From Penelope pileata (lineage: Eukaryota; Chordata; Aves; Galliformes; Cracidae): a stretch of DNA of 64,000 bases. The DNA is taken from assembly GCA_013396635.1 (NCBI GenBank), contig WBMW01001660.1, positions 1 to 64,000 of the forward strand. The letters are read 5' to 3'. Of this stretch, positions 26,201-40,100 are shown one piece after another. The position numbers and the translations under genes are program-made. Positions within the stretch are counted from its first letter, which is position 1. The number at the start of each line of letters is the position of its first letter. The notes under the pieces were generated by a model. That model searched no databases. It saw only the letters and a list, made by a program, of their open reading frames with translations, and was not told the origin of the DNA.

Positions 26201-29200
26201 ATGGAACTGTGTCAGCCCCTACAAAGATTGCTGCTTGGGCTTCTTTGTATACAGAACCATGTTACAGAGAAAAAGAAGCTGATTCTGCAGTGCACCACAT
26301 GCAGATCTACTAAGTCTTGGATTTTTCCCACCTGGCTTTGGTGGTTAACTGAGACATCTAAATTAGGAATGAATTTCCCTCAGCTTCTGCTGCCAGAGGA
26401 CATATGCAGAGGACATCCATCTCAGATGCTGTGCTATCATAAGAGTCTAACAAGCTTCCAGCTTTCCATTTCTGCCTGTCCATGAAAGACACTTTTTTAT
26501 CCTGTCTGCATTTAGAATGAAAATCCTGACAAAGCAGACATCTGCCTTTCAGCTCACTCAACACCATCCTTACTTCAGCAGTTTCTGTGCTCACAGTTTG
26601 ATCTGACTCAGGACCACGTATCACCTTCACTATTGCTCACTAAAGCAACAGTAGGTAATTAGTATCCAGGAGACTGTTGTGTCACTTGGACTTTCTAGGT
26701 TATGAACTCAGATAGCTTTTGCATCAGGATGGAATTACTCCTGATTTCCATAGACACAAGTAAAATCAGAGTCAAATTCCATACTACATACAAAAAGTAC
26801 TGAGAAGGAAGAAAATGCGTTGTAAAAATGGTTCAGAAAGCACGAGCAGGTCACAAAGAAATGTTAGTTCTATTGCATATGCAGTGAATGAATGCAATGA
26901 AATGTTAGAGGAAGAATGATCTTGGGGGAAGTGATAATGAGAGCTTCATTTTCTCAAGGCATATGTAACTGCTTTTATACACTGACTTGAAATTAGGGCA
27001 AATTGGACGATTTTCTCCTCCTTTCTGGACTCCTTTCTGTCCCACACATCTCTTGTACCACTGTTTTGCCTAGATATGCAGTTGCTGTGCAGTATTCTCT
27101 TGGAATGAGTCTCCACACTCAGCATTATAGAATAATAGAATCATAGAATCATAGAATGGTTCAGGTTGGAAGGGGCCTTAGAGATCATCTTGTTCCAACC
27201 CCCCTGCTATGGGCAAGGACACCTCCCACTAGACCAGGTTGCCCAAAGCCCCATCCAGCCTGGCTTTGAATACTTCCAGGGAGGGGCATCAACGACTTCT
27301 CTGGGCAACCTGTTCCAGTGTCTCACCACCCTCACAGTGAAGAATTTCTTCCTTATATCCAGTCTAAATCTACCCTCTTCCAGTTTATAACCATTACCCC
27401 TTGTTCTGTCATTATCTATCCTTGTAAAAAGCCCCTCCCCAGCTTTCCTGTAGGCCCCCTTCAGGTACTGGAAGGCTGCTATCAGGCTGCTATTATTTTA
27501 GGATAGCTGATCTACACAGAATTCATAGCTTTTCTACATCTTCGCATGTTCCACATTAATAAGGACTTCTATGAAAAATGCACCTGATGTACTGCAAAAA
27601 TGTATAGCAAAACTGTTTACACCAACAGCTCTTATGCCTTATTTTAATGTCTTCACTATCTGTAATTAGTCAACACCTCTCCTTTGATAATCTGTATACT
27701 GAGTTAAATGTTAAATTCATATAAAGGAAATAAGCAAAATGCAAAGATTACTTTGGTCCATTTTATCTGCTGAATCAATAAGATTTACTTAGTGCTAATG
27801 CACTAACCAGATTATGAGAACAAATGCAGCACTGTTCAATGACAAAAGCAAATAACTCTTTGAATGATCTTGACAATAGAACATATAATCATCTTAATTT
27901 GTATTAACTAATTACATTTAACATGGATGTCTTTTTACCTTATTACCTTAAGTGGAGCATCACTACAGTAACCTCCTTTCCCTCCTCATTCAGCAGTGAA
28001 GTAGATCAAAGCAACAAGTATAGGAGTTAGTAGGGTGATACCGTGTAAAATTTTACTTCAGTTCTTTAAAGCATTTCTCTTTTTCTGGTGGTCATAAACA
28101 TTTGTACAGTCTTTCCATTAACGTAAGAGAGTTCTAGATCAAGTCCTGGAAGCTCAAAATGTAACTTAAGGATCTTTCAGTAATTTCCTCTAAATTTCTC
28201 CTTATTTTGCATCAAGTACTATTTTGAAGGGTTGGTTTCCTGTGTGACTGAGACCATCTCCAGGCAATAGTAACACATCTTATTGGCCACTGCATAGATA
28301 GGGTTGCTTGACTGTTTCTATCTTAAAGGATTTTTTCCCATCACTTGTTTTTTCAAGTCTCTTACTTTGCAGTCGAGACGTGAAATGTTATTCTCAGAAA
28401 GGGAACATACTTCCCCTATATTTTATAAAAAAAAAATCCTCAAATTACTTTTAAAAACATGAGGAATAATAGGAAGAAGAGGAAGGAAGAGAGAAACAAT
28501 TCTTTGTTTAAAACAAAAAGAGGAAAAAGTTCTTTTTCCATTTAAAGCAAGGCTTCAGTGCCCCAGCAGAAGTTCTTTGAAGCAGGAGAACCCAGTCTTC
28601 TGCCCCAAATGTGTTCAGTTCTCAGTGAACACTGGACTGAGTTCACAGCACCTACACTCTCGTGTGTCTTTTTCTGGTCATGAAGAAACAGAAAACTGCT
28701 TCTGTAGGAACCGGTTAGTGCAGAATTGTGTGCCTCCTGAGAAACTGGCTCATTCCACTTTTTACTGTTTTTTGTTTCCCTCCCTAGTATCACAAGAATG
28801 ATTCTGCTTTGCAAAAATCTGTTTTAAAAGTCACATAGAATTTTGAATGACGTGTTTTAAAATACGCTTTCCTTTTGTAATGTGACTTCTGAGTGGTTGA
28901 ACATGAGTATTAGGTAGTTGCTTGACAGAATAGTGTTTGAAGAAGACAATCTGACAGCACATCTAGTACCTATCACAGCCTCATTAACATGGACATTAGC
29001 TGCCTTTCTGTGCTGTGAGAACAGCAGGTGGGCTATGTGCAGCAGACTGTTCTAGTCTGGCTTCCATTTGGTCCCTACTGCAAATAATAGCTGACTCATC
29101 CATTTGGAATACTTCTTTCCAAGGATATACTGAGCTTACCAATATAAATGTGTGCAGTAGTTCAATACGAAAGACCCAAGCTTATCATTGATAATATTTG

Positions 29201-32200
29201 ATAAAGGAAATTAAATGAGAGAATACAAAGGTAACGTAATCTTGGTGCCAATGAAGAACACTGTCTTTGTATATTTAGCCTGCTTTTGAAGAGTACGTAC
29301 AGCTAGTCTGGTTGTATGGCCATCCCTGTTTAGTTACACATAGCTGCTTCTTGGAAATGCAGCAGCAGGTTTGGGGAACTCACTGCCGTTGTGCTGATCC
29401 AACAGGTGACAATTCTGGCTATGGAATTGCAGTTGATTTTGTTGGCAAAAGTCAACATGCTGAATCCAACGAACTTCTGTTTCTCATATTCCTCCATTCT
29501 GGCTGGCTTCACTTCTGCCTGTTGTACAGCACTGGAGTTTGTCCACAAGAGATTCTTTTCTGTTCAATTACTTCCAAACAATAAATGTGCCCATAATTTT
29601 TCCTTCTGTGATCATTGATTGTGCTCATAATCATAAAGAATTGAGACACTCTGTGACAGTTGTGTATAGCAAGAAAAAGAAATGTGACTGTGGCTTTTTA
29701 GAATTGCTAGTAGTGAATTTGGGTCAATTTCACAAACTTTTCTTCTTGCAAATTGCAGAGGAAAATACTATTCCTCTGTGGGATCAGAGCAGAAAGCTAC
29801 TTATATATGTCTTCTTTTCTCCTTTGTGCTTTATTCACTCTGACCACCTGTGCCATGAAGCTACATGAGAAAGGAGAAGGGAGAGTGTCCCTTTGCCAAG
29901 GAAATCAATAGAAAAAGGCACGGAGTGAACAGAGTCCATAAATGTGCTAGAGGCCAGAAAGCTAGAGGACAGAAAGTTTGTCCTGGTTGTTCTTCTCCTC
30001 ACCTCATTTTGTCAAGGATCTGTAAGAACAAGGATCTTAGTAGTCTTCTCTAATTGAGTTTAGAATTAAAGAGACTGGTATGTGACAGCTGGGAAGATTT
30101 ATGAGGTTTATGAAATCCAAGGAGTAATTATTTTTAAAGATAACAACAATAGACAGGCCAGCTCCATAATGCACCACACATTTTTTAACTTGGGGATGGA
30201 AAAGAGACGGTGCAAGTTCTAAATCTCGTCCTCTAATGGGCCTCCAGTATGATGCTGATCAAGTCACTCATCCCCTTCAGGCAATATCTTGGCTTCACTG
30301 ATGCTAGTGGAGCCAGAATTTTACTTCATGTATTTCATACGGGAGGACGCAGTGATCAAATGCATTTTTCACCTGGAGAGAGATATTGTAAACTACCCAG
30401 AAAATTTGGATGCATTACGGAACAGCAAAATTTTGTTAGCTTGAAATACCCAAGAAGACTGAGAGAGGAAAATTGGGTAAGGTTCTTTTGTCTTCCTCGC
30501 AGTTGATGTTCAGATATACATGTAAGTTCTTCACTATTATGTATTTGTACGTAACAGAACACACTTCTGAAAATTGTAGTTTATTCATCTTGGTTCATTT
30601 ACCTCCACAGCAGAAGAGATAAGAAACCATTCTGGTGATTTCCTAAGTGTCTTCATACACTGTTTCCACTTTAAATTGGCTTGGGAAACAATTTGTTATG
30701 TATTGTTTGTTATATTTGTTATGTATTTGTTATGTATAACAATTGTTATGTATGTTATGTTATGTATCTATTCATTCCCTTTATAGCAGTTATTCATTGA
30801 AAACGGATTTTTGCCATTTGCAGATATCAGGCTCTAGCTCCTCTGTCAGTAGCTCCTTTCCCCATGATCCGTGTTATGCCATAGAAATGCTCAAGGCTGT
30901 AGGCACTTATGGGTGCCTGCATCTGTTCTGATGCAGACTCCCACGACCCATAGCATAAAACAAAAGCTGGTACTAGTAATTTGATTCCTGAGAACCAATT
31001 AGTGAAAAGTCATATAAACTAACCAGTAGGAAACGAGATTCCCGCCTATTTCCAATGTACTTGAATTCTCCTTATTCTCCTTTGTAACTGTAGTATTTTA
31101 CAATTGACACTAGTAAATCTCATTACTGTCAGACCATTTCTCCAATTTGTCAAATTAAATTTAAATTTTAATGATGTCCTCCAAATTGCTTGCAAGACAT
31201 TATGAGATGTTCTGCAGTGATTAAGTCATTAATTTCTAGTTTATTCAAGACATTAAGCATCAGCTCAAGACATAATATCACCATCTAATTGAGCACTGCA
31301 CTTAAATAAGAAGAGAGCTTTTGGTCAGCTCTAGAAAGACTGGCCTGGAGGAATGCTTACTGAACTGTTTCTCCAAATAACATTGCTGCAAATATCAGAA
31401 AAGCTCACCAAAAATCCCTGGTTAAAGTTTTTGGGTTTTTTCTCCCTGAGTCTAGCTATTTAGACTAGAGACTAGACACTGACACTGACCTGCCTGGGTA
31501 CTTTTTTTGAGAGTTTCATTAGTGCCTTGAAGATTTCCTCCATGCTTTTCACTTTCAGTTTCCAATGTGCAGCTCTGTCCAAAATATTATTTTTAAGTCT
31601 GATCACGATGTGTAAATGATCACTTAACTGCCAAGCGGTGACTTGATAGCCTGGCTCAAAGATTTCTGGAGGCTTCTTCAGTGTGTTTGTCTTCCATGGA
31701 CTGAGGCCAGGGTAAAAGCTGAAAGATCAAAACTTCCCCTGCAAGTAAGATAGCATGTGTTATCTCATAACCTTTCTTGATATGGGCGAGAGGTAGGACT
31801 TGCCCGCACCTCGTTGCATTCCAGTGACACACCTACACCGGCTTCACAAAGCCCTCGCTATGAATCACAGGCAATTGGCACCTCTCATCACACAAGAGGC
31901 AATATAGCCCAACCCAAGCGCTTACCCATGCTCTAATAGTCCATTTCAATATTTGTGTGATTTGTCACTGGAACTTGGCATAATATCCAGAGTGCATCAT
32001 CTGACATCAGTTATTTTTCCACATTGACAGCCAAGAGGATACTTATGCGTACCCTGACAGAAAGAGGGAGGGAGGGAGAGATTCAATCTTCAAAGAGTTA
32101 ATTTAAAGCAGCTTCTTTGCTGAAGTTTTCCATGTTATCAATCTTCCTTTAGTTTTCTAATTAGCCTTTTAATCTCTGTTTTTCTACGCCAAGATCAAAG

Positions 32201-35200
32201 CATTCGCATTTTTTGAACAGCTAACCTTACATTATGGTTGATCCATGAAGTGCCAGGTTTTGTAAGAGAGCCATATGTGGAACAATCTGAAGGTCCATGG
32301 GCAGATACCCAAAATTACAACATCTCTGAGGAAGGCTGAAACGACTTTGTGGCTGAACTGACTTCAGGGAAAGCTAGGAAAGGTGTCAGGGCAAGTAGGA
32401 AAATCTAGCCACTTGTTAAAAAGAGCTCAAGCAGAGTTTCACAGGGAGCATCAGGATGTTCAAATTGTGTTAAGATGAGCACATGGAAGGAAGTACTTTT
32501 TAAGGTTAGCACAGAAACATTTCCCCAACGTTGTTTGCTTGTGAAAGGAAAGGAATTACAGCAAAAAGCAGAGGTCCCGAGGTGGGGGAGGGTAAGCTCA
32601 GAAATCTTATTTCGAAAAGCATAAAAAGTATACATCTTTCTGCACTTGAACTGTTCATACTCATTGTATGAGTAATCTTTGCACAGATGTTTCAGAAATA
32701 TTTTTCAACTGGATAGGATATGAGTGCAAAAGAACAAAGCTTTTAGTTTGTTTGGTGGCCAAAATGAAGAAAAGTTAAATTTGTCTGCTGTTGATGATTT
32801 AACCCAGTCAAATACTGGGTTAGAAATATGTAAAGTGTATTCAGTGAATGTTCAGCATGTCTAATGCAAAGAATTAGCTGAGTTCCTAATGTACTTTGAC
32901 AGTTAATATCAAAACTAATACAGCAAACACTTTAGCATGTGGATGACCAAACTGCTAAATCTCTGCTGTATCAGATGTGATCTGGAAGCCCTCTTTCTGT
33001 ATCAATAGACTGAGCATAGAGATTTCAGCTGTTCTTGTTTGGTTTTATGCAGGATTTCACATAAATGATACAGTAAAATGACAGGACACCTGGAGAAAAG
33101 CTGGCAGCAATTTCCAGGGATCATAGGAAACTTCACCTGCCATTGCTATTCCTGGGCACCGTTCAGAAATATAACAATTCAACAGTGAAGGACTGAGCTA
33201 TTATTTTGAACTTGTAGCTAGTACCATTTTCAATGCGTTGTTTTTTTTCCAGAACTTGCCAGAGTTTAGCCAACAAGAAATTATTGGTTCATTGTTTTCT
33301 TTGTCACAGTACTTTGATTTTAAGTAGTAGAAGGAAAATCATCCAAATACGGAAGTAAAATTTTGCTCCTGCTTGTTCTTTAAGAGTAGGATCCAAGTCT
33401 ATTGAGTTTAGTGGAAAGGCTTCAAAAGGCTTAATTCAAGCTTTTAAAAGGATTTTTAAAAACATTTTTGTAACAACTACAAATCAATACAAAATTAGGA
33501 AAACCTAACTCGGTATTGATTTTGACAGAGGGAAGCATCATAAAATCCTTTATAATCCTCCTACATGTTTATTCATAAAGTAAGCTACAGTGGGAACACA
33601 CTAGATGACTTCCAAATTTAAACTGGTTAGAGATTCTTTAGGGGGTTCCTGGTTATTATTTGTACAATTTCACCAAAACAGATGATGTAGTATCAATAGT
33701 AATGGAATTTACAGTTAATAGATTACTATTGAATTATCAGAACAGCAGGTTATATTCTTCTGTAGAGATGTCTTAAAGTGTATTGTTCAAGAATTTTTCC
33801 AATGAAAATTAAAAACGTATTCTCTATTGCCAAACTGAAAGAGAAAATCCTGCAAATACAGCAACTATTATAGTGCACTCAAGACATACAGAGACTGGAC
33901 AGAATAGTGCATAAGCAATAGATGATCAATATAACAGCCTAATTAATTATAAATATATGGCTTCAACCTTAGTTTCATTAAAATATACAATCAGAAACGT
34001 ATTTTGTTCTGGTTTGTCTCCTTCCTTCTCCATATTTTTCTTCCCTTTTCTGTTATTACTGAAAAAAATATGGAGGGAAATAAAACAGAAAGAGAAAACT
34101 GTTGGAAAATCTTATTTTAATACAGAAAAGGTGAAAAAAATGCAAAGTTTTTTAGAGAATTATTTTCTGTGAATCAGTGTTTTAGAAACAAGTGTTACTG
34201 GTCAAGCTCTGCAACTGAAGAATTCTGAGACCCCTGGGGAAGAAGCATTATGAAATTCACTAACAGAAAGGATACTTTGATATATGTTTTATACACATAT
34301 CATCTGGTTAAATGAAGACCCTATAGTCTTTTTTCCTAACAGACAGAAAGAAAAAGTTACAAGAAACATTCCCACCATGTCAAGAAGTCATTGCCTTCCT
34401 CAAGGAACATCATAACTGATGAAGCAATTAAGTTTGAAACGTTTTAAAATACTTTTGGTCAAATGCATTTGTGCTAAATGACTTCACTGTGACAAAGATC
34501 TATTCCTACTCATAAAGACAGTGCTCATCTGTACTTCATTTTCTAACAGGCTTTTTCAAGAAATGCTTCATACTGCAGAGCACAAGATGATGAATACCGC
34601 TTAGAAGTTACGACTCCTTTGCAGAGGGTGGACTTGTTCATGGGCCAGTTCAACAACGTCCTCTTAACTTCGATATCCATCTTCACCAAAGGGAACCTTA
34701 CCGTTGCTAATCTTGGAACTTCAGAGGGCCGCTTCATGCAGGTAAATATCACCTTCACACTTAAAAAACACACTGGTGTTTAGCAGAATAGGAAAAAGTG
34801 AGGAGCAGTGTTATCCAGTTTAACAGGGTGTTAGCAAATTCAAATTGCTGAGTAAAAGAGAGCCTCTGGAACATAATCAAAGCATCTAATAGAGCATTCA
34901 GCATTTTAAGTGTTCACGTGGGCTTTGTGGTTTGGAGAAATGGTTCTGAAGCAAATTCCACCATGATCTACACTTAGTCCTGCTGGTTCAGTTCAGAGAT
35001 CTGGTTTGGTCCATACAAACTAGATTTCTGAAAGGAAAATAAACTGCACTTTCTGTCCTGCATACGCATTGAATATGCTCCAACACTAGGTGGGGGTAGA
35101 AAGGTCTTAAAGAATGACTGATTCTTCGAACTGTTGCAGACGTGCTTCATATGATCACTTGATTTGGAGATCAGATTAAACCATTTTAAAATAAAATGCC

Positions 35201-37114
35201 TGTACAGCTTATAGTGCAGAAACAGGAGCATTAGTTGTTTCTATACACTGATCCACTTTTATGACACCAAATTACTTGCTATTGTACCCATATGAGTTTA
35301 TGACTCACAGCTGAAGATTTGCAATTAACTTCTTCCCCAACACACGTTCAAGTATGTCCGATTGCATCTTACTTAGACTTTATGAGTCATTCTCTTCTCA
35401 CTGTTCTTTTGGACAGCAATTCTTCCTGTCCTAGAACAGGTTTTCCATATTAAGTGGTAAATTACCCTCCTGAAAAGTCTCTCTCTCTTCACTGAGTGCA
35501 TAACTGATGTAGGTAGGTAGACTAGTCTGCATGTCTTCTTTGTAGGTGAATAACAAAATAAATCTAACCCATAGGGCCAACAGTCTTTTTAAAATTTGGC
35601 AGTCAAACGTAAGAAGAATAAGTACTTTGAAAGCAATGAAGTCTGCCTCTGTCTACCCATCTTATTTCAAGCATTGTCAACCTGCAATGACCATCATGGG
35701 GAGCTCAGCTGCTAGAGCTGGCACAGGGTCCAGCCTGGATGTGTATCTCAGCCTGGATCCCTCTTGCACCCAAGAGTCTGTGTCCTTTTTACTCTATTAC
35801 AGTATTATTTGTCCTCTGGTGGAGTTCCTGAAACATTGGCAGGGCGACTCTTCTTACTCTGTGGGCTGGTGAGTCATCAAAGTCAGCGGTGTTATCCTTC
35901 AACCATCATCAAATTACAGCTGATAAGAAGGCCATCATGAGCAGCTGTGCCCTTCCAGCTTTCACATTTCTGGCAACTTTCCATTAGAAAACACTTGGGC
36001 ACCCACACCTTTTCTTAAAAATCTTTGTAGGGTGTGAACCATTAGATAAGACTAAATAACGTCTTCCCTTTCTTCCCTCCCTTCCCCTCATTCTCTGCCC
36101 TTACCGCATCTAGTAGGCAAGTTTACATACTGTCCCCAGTATTAGTTAACCCACAGCTGGCACCCTTTTTGGTCAAAGAGAATGCAGTAGCCCTGCTACT
36201 GCCTTCTGCACAGGCTGGATGCAGAACCTGTCCTGTATTGCAGTCTGTAGTGCTCCTGCAAAGAGGGAGGTCAAAGTAATTTTCCACAAAGGACAGGTGG
36301 AAAACAGGAGAAAATCAGAGCAAATTACATTCCTCCTTTCCCTCTAAAAGATAGGAATTTAACAAAATGTTCAGTGACAACCCTGCCAGTTTTACCTGAA
36401 CTTCCTTTGACAGCCTCGTTATCTGTAAGCTGCAGGAAGTCTTAAGGCAGGAAAGGCAAATGCTAAGAGCTACGCGCTGAGCACAGGAGCAACCTACGCT
36501 CCATTCTTAAACATAGATTCTGGTTCACGCAGCATACATGAGCAATTTGTTTAACCTTTCTGAAGCTATTTCCTTATCTAAAAAATACGGTTAATAACAA
36601 CCACTGTCTTACTCACTGCATTTGTTTTTGGCTGTCACAAAGCTTTTAGGGAGCTTTGGTGGAAAGCACAAACCAGCATTATTTTTATTTGTAAGATTCC
36701 TTAAATTATTCATTCAAGTCCTGGAGCACACATTTCATTCAGATGTTTACCCAATTCATGGAACAATTAAAATATTTCCAGGATACGTTTCCCATTCCAG
36801 GTTCAGCTACAGATCAAAAGAAAGGTTATTGTGTAAACTGCATATTGCCATTAGCAGAAATATTCACATCATTGAATTAGATTGGCTTGAGAGGGAAGTT
36901 AGCATTGGTCTCATATAGGAAGAAGAAGGTGCTCTTTCTTTTAGGGTTTGGTGCAACCAGCAGGAGAATAAGCATACTAACTAGCTTTAATGACACTAAC
37001 TCCAAATAAAATGCTTATTATTTCTTTCCTTTAAATGATCTTGGAAGGAATAGTAGGTCACTAAGATACAGAAGATGTGTCTTTTTCCACAATTTAATGT
37101 TCACTTACATTAAA

Positions 37115-37145
<31 letters not shown>

Positions 37146-40100
37146 TTACACTAATAGTAATCTAGGAAATGCTTTCAAACATGTTCATCAGCAAATGTCC
37201 AACTAAAGCAAGTTTTCAGTGTTTCTATGGAAATATAGCTATTAACTGCAATGAGATGGAGATCATTAAACATTGAACTATTAAACTAACATTACTGAAG
37301 TAAAATGGATTAAAAAAAAAATTAGGATAATCTAACAGTGACTTAATTCATCAAAACTATGTCCCCAATCACTTCCCCATATTTTTTAGCAAAGAGATTT
37401 AACTGTTCTTTTTAGTTTCATTCACAAAGCTACTGTAATGCATTGCAAAGGATCCTCAGTTTTTCCCTTATTGCACACCTATCTGTTGCATGGTGTGTCA
37501 TTTACACTAACATTTTTAGCTCTTTGTACATGCAAATGTTGGATTTTCTCATGCAATCTACTTGTAACTTGCAGCTATTCTGAGTTGACTGTACCCCTTC
37601 AGAGAGGGATTTGCTTTCAGAGAGAATGAGATGCATAATTCTATCTAACAGGGAGCCCGTTTTAAAACTAGCTACATTATATTAATATCTTCATAATATA
37701 TTTTCATGGAAACTATTTAAAAGAAAAAGAAAATATATATTCAGATATAGATTTCTTCTAGTTAACGCAGTTCATCTTGTATTTAGATCCTCTTTGAAAT
37801 ACCGTATCTAAAGTCTGTATTTAGACAATTGAGTTTGTGACATAGATTTGAGCGCTAGCAGTTATCCTTGAGATTAAAAGGAACAGTTGTACAGTACCTC
37901 TGTCCCTAGCAACTGCACCCTTAGGTACGCAAATATGAAACGGCTAGGTGAAATTAATGATTACTTTTTTATATATATATTAGATTAGAATTTATTTTAA
38001 TAATAGTGAAACATTTTGTGGGAAGAGAAAAAAAATGTTTAAAACACAGTATCATGTTATGTAAATTCAGCTGAAGCTTGAAGCCTGCGCTGTGGAAGCC
38101 AGAAGGTGCAGAAGCAAGCTACTGATACTCAACCCAAAATTTATTTGAAAATGTTTCTCACATTCATCTATTATACCTGCTTACACTGGATCAGTAGTCA
38201 ACCATTTGATTCTCCTTCTTTTCTTTGATTTTTCTTGCTCTCTTTCCATCTTCTTTTGCACTTTCTTCAGCTCATCACTTTCTGCCTTCCTCCTGACACC
38301 TCATCTCTGAGTCTGTTTCGATCTCCATCCTTTTTTCTCTGTTTACCACATGCTAAATGCACAGCATTTCTGTAAAAGTCAGAAGAAGGTATAATATGTG
38401 GTTTCTGAGAACAGTTTTTCTTTCTGTAGAAGATGGCTGGCTGATTCTAGGTTTTTGATGTATTTAGAGTCAGATCACATTGAATCTTTACAAGTGATTC
38501 CACTGAAGCTTACGGCTGTGCTAATGACCCAGCCATTATCAGAGTATAGCCTGTATTTTCCTTCTTTAAAAAAAGCATCAGAAGAGCCAATAATAATCAG
38601 ATTGCAAGAGCAGGTATGCTTTACCCAACTCGCGAATAGTCACCTGTTGTTTTCTGCTTGTGCTCTTATTGAGATTAAATAGAATTACGCGCTTTAACAG
38701 CTCTAGAAAGCACTAATACACTAATACTGGAAGCCTTCTTCACTAAATGATTATTTTTCCAACCAAAACTTAAAACTAAAATCAAATTAATCTAGATGGT
38801 CCAAACACAGAAGATTCATGAGTTGTTTTAAGGAGGATAATTGGGGCCGGAAGGTGAATTCCAGAGCTCTCCTGGAGAATAATTGCAGCCCATTGACATA
38901 CTGAGCATGTTTTGGCTTTATCAGAAATGTTAAATCTGTATTTGGCCATGAATAGATTGGAGTTTGTAATTTACTAAATATTGTGGAGTTTCTGTTACAA
39001 AGCAGAGCAGTAATAATTTTTCTGAGACAGCTGACATGCATGAGACGGAAAAGAAAAATGGTTTTACTTCCTTCCTAAGCTGGAGCCTGACAACAAGCTT
39101 TTTTTCTCCCTCCTTTTTTTTCTGCTGAGAAGTTGCAGCTGTTTCGACCTTTCTTATTGTGCTTGTTTTCAGAGTGTGACTGGGAACACAGGCTGAAAGT
39201 ACAGCTGTTGGGTGCAGAGTGAATCAGGTATTTCACAGTGGTTATTTGATGAGAAAACAGCACACAGTCACACTGCTGTGGCTGTGGAATCAGATTTACA
39301 GCTGGTGTAAACCAGCCTTACTCCCCTCGAGTCAAAGAAACTACACTAAGGATACGACTCATAACTGGAAAAGGCACGTTTATTACCAGGATTTTGGGGA
39401 AATTATAGTTTGTCACCAAAAAAAAAAATCCATGCTAAATTAAGATCAAATTTATTATATTTTTGGTCAGCTCCAAGGTGAAGGTGGTTCTGTTATTGGG
39501 TGGGTTTTCTGTTTTTTCCCTGGAATTTTGTATTACTTTGGAGAGTGAGTTTTGAGTGATGAAGAAAAAAGCAAAGTTATTCGGGAAAGTTTTAAAAGAT
39601 TTATTCGGAAACACTCACATTTGGTTTGGCCCGAACAATGGACAAGAGGCTGATGCCCCTGATGTACCCAGAGAGTGATTTTCAGCATAACACTGTTGGA
39701 AGCAGAGCTCTGCACTTGCTGCCTGCACCTGAAGCTGACCTCACTGAGGTCAAGTTCAAACAAATGCACAGCTCATTGGGTACCTGCTTCAGGTAGAGAG
39801 GGATAGTAAAGTTTTCTCTGTAAGCTTTACAGCTACTACATAACCACTCTCTTTAGGTGCAGTTTTGGCAGTAGGGTCATATTACCCAGGGACCTCCTGA
39901 CTATAGGAGCGAAACTCAGTGCAGAGTGGAGCGGCAGTGGGCTATGCACAGGGTGAGGACCTCTTCTCTTCACAAGGAAGTAGGATGTCCATCCTGTTGC
40001 TCCTGGAGGTGAGAGTCTTCCTCTGGGTATACATACACCCTGAGATGCAGTCAGCCCCACGCTGGCTGTGGTCCTGTCCAATCTGGCTGGATATGAGCCA

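Larger units (their letters stand above)
20228..34549 (+). other. MET: MET intron 2
   Basis: About 14.3 kb between donor GTAAGT (20228) and acceptor TTCTAACAG (34549). Mostly AT-rich, with a more GC-rich patch at about 21080-21480. It holds a CR1 copy (27.1-27.5 kb), a MIR-like remnant near 30.25 kb and several short tandem repeats, listed separately. Short open frames such as 25441-25827 (minus, 128 codons) show no recognisable domain. No other gene was seen. Confidence 0.9.
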
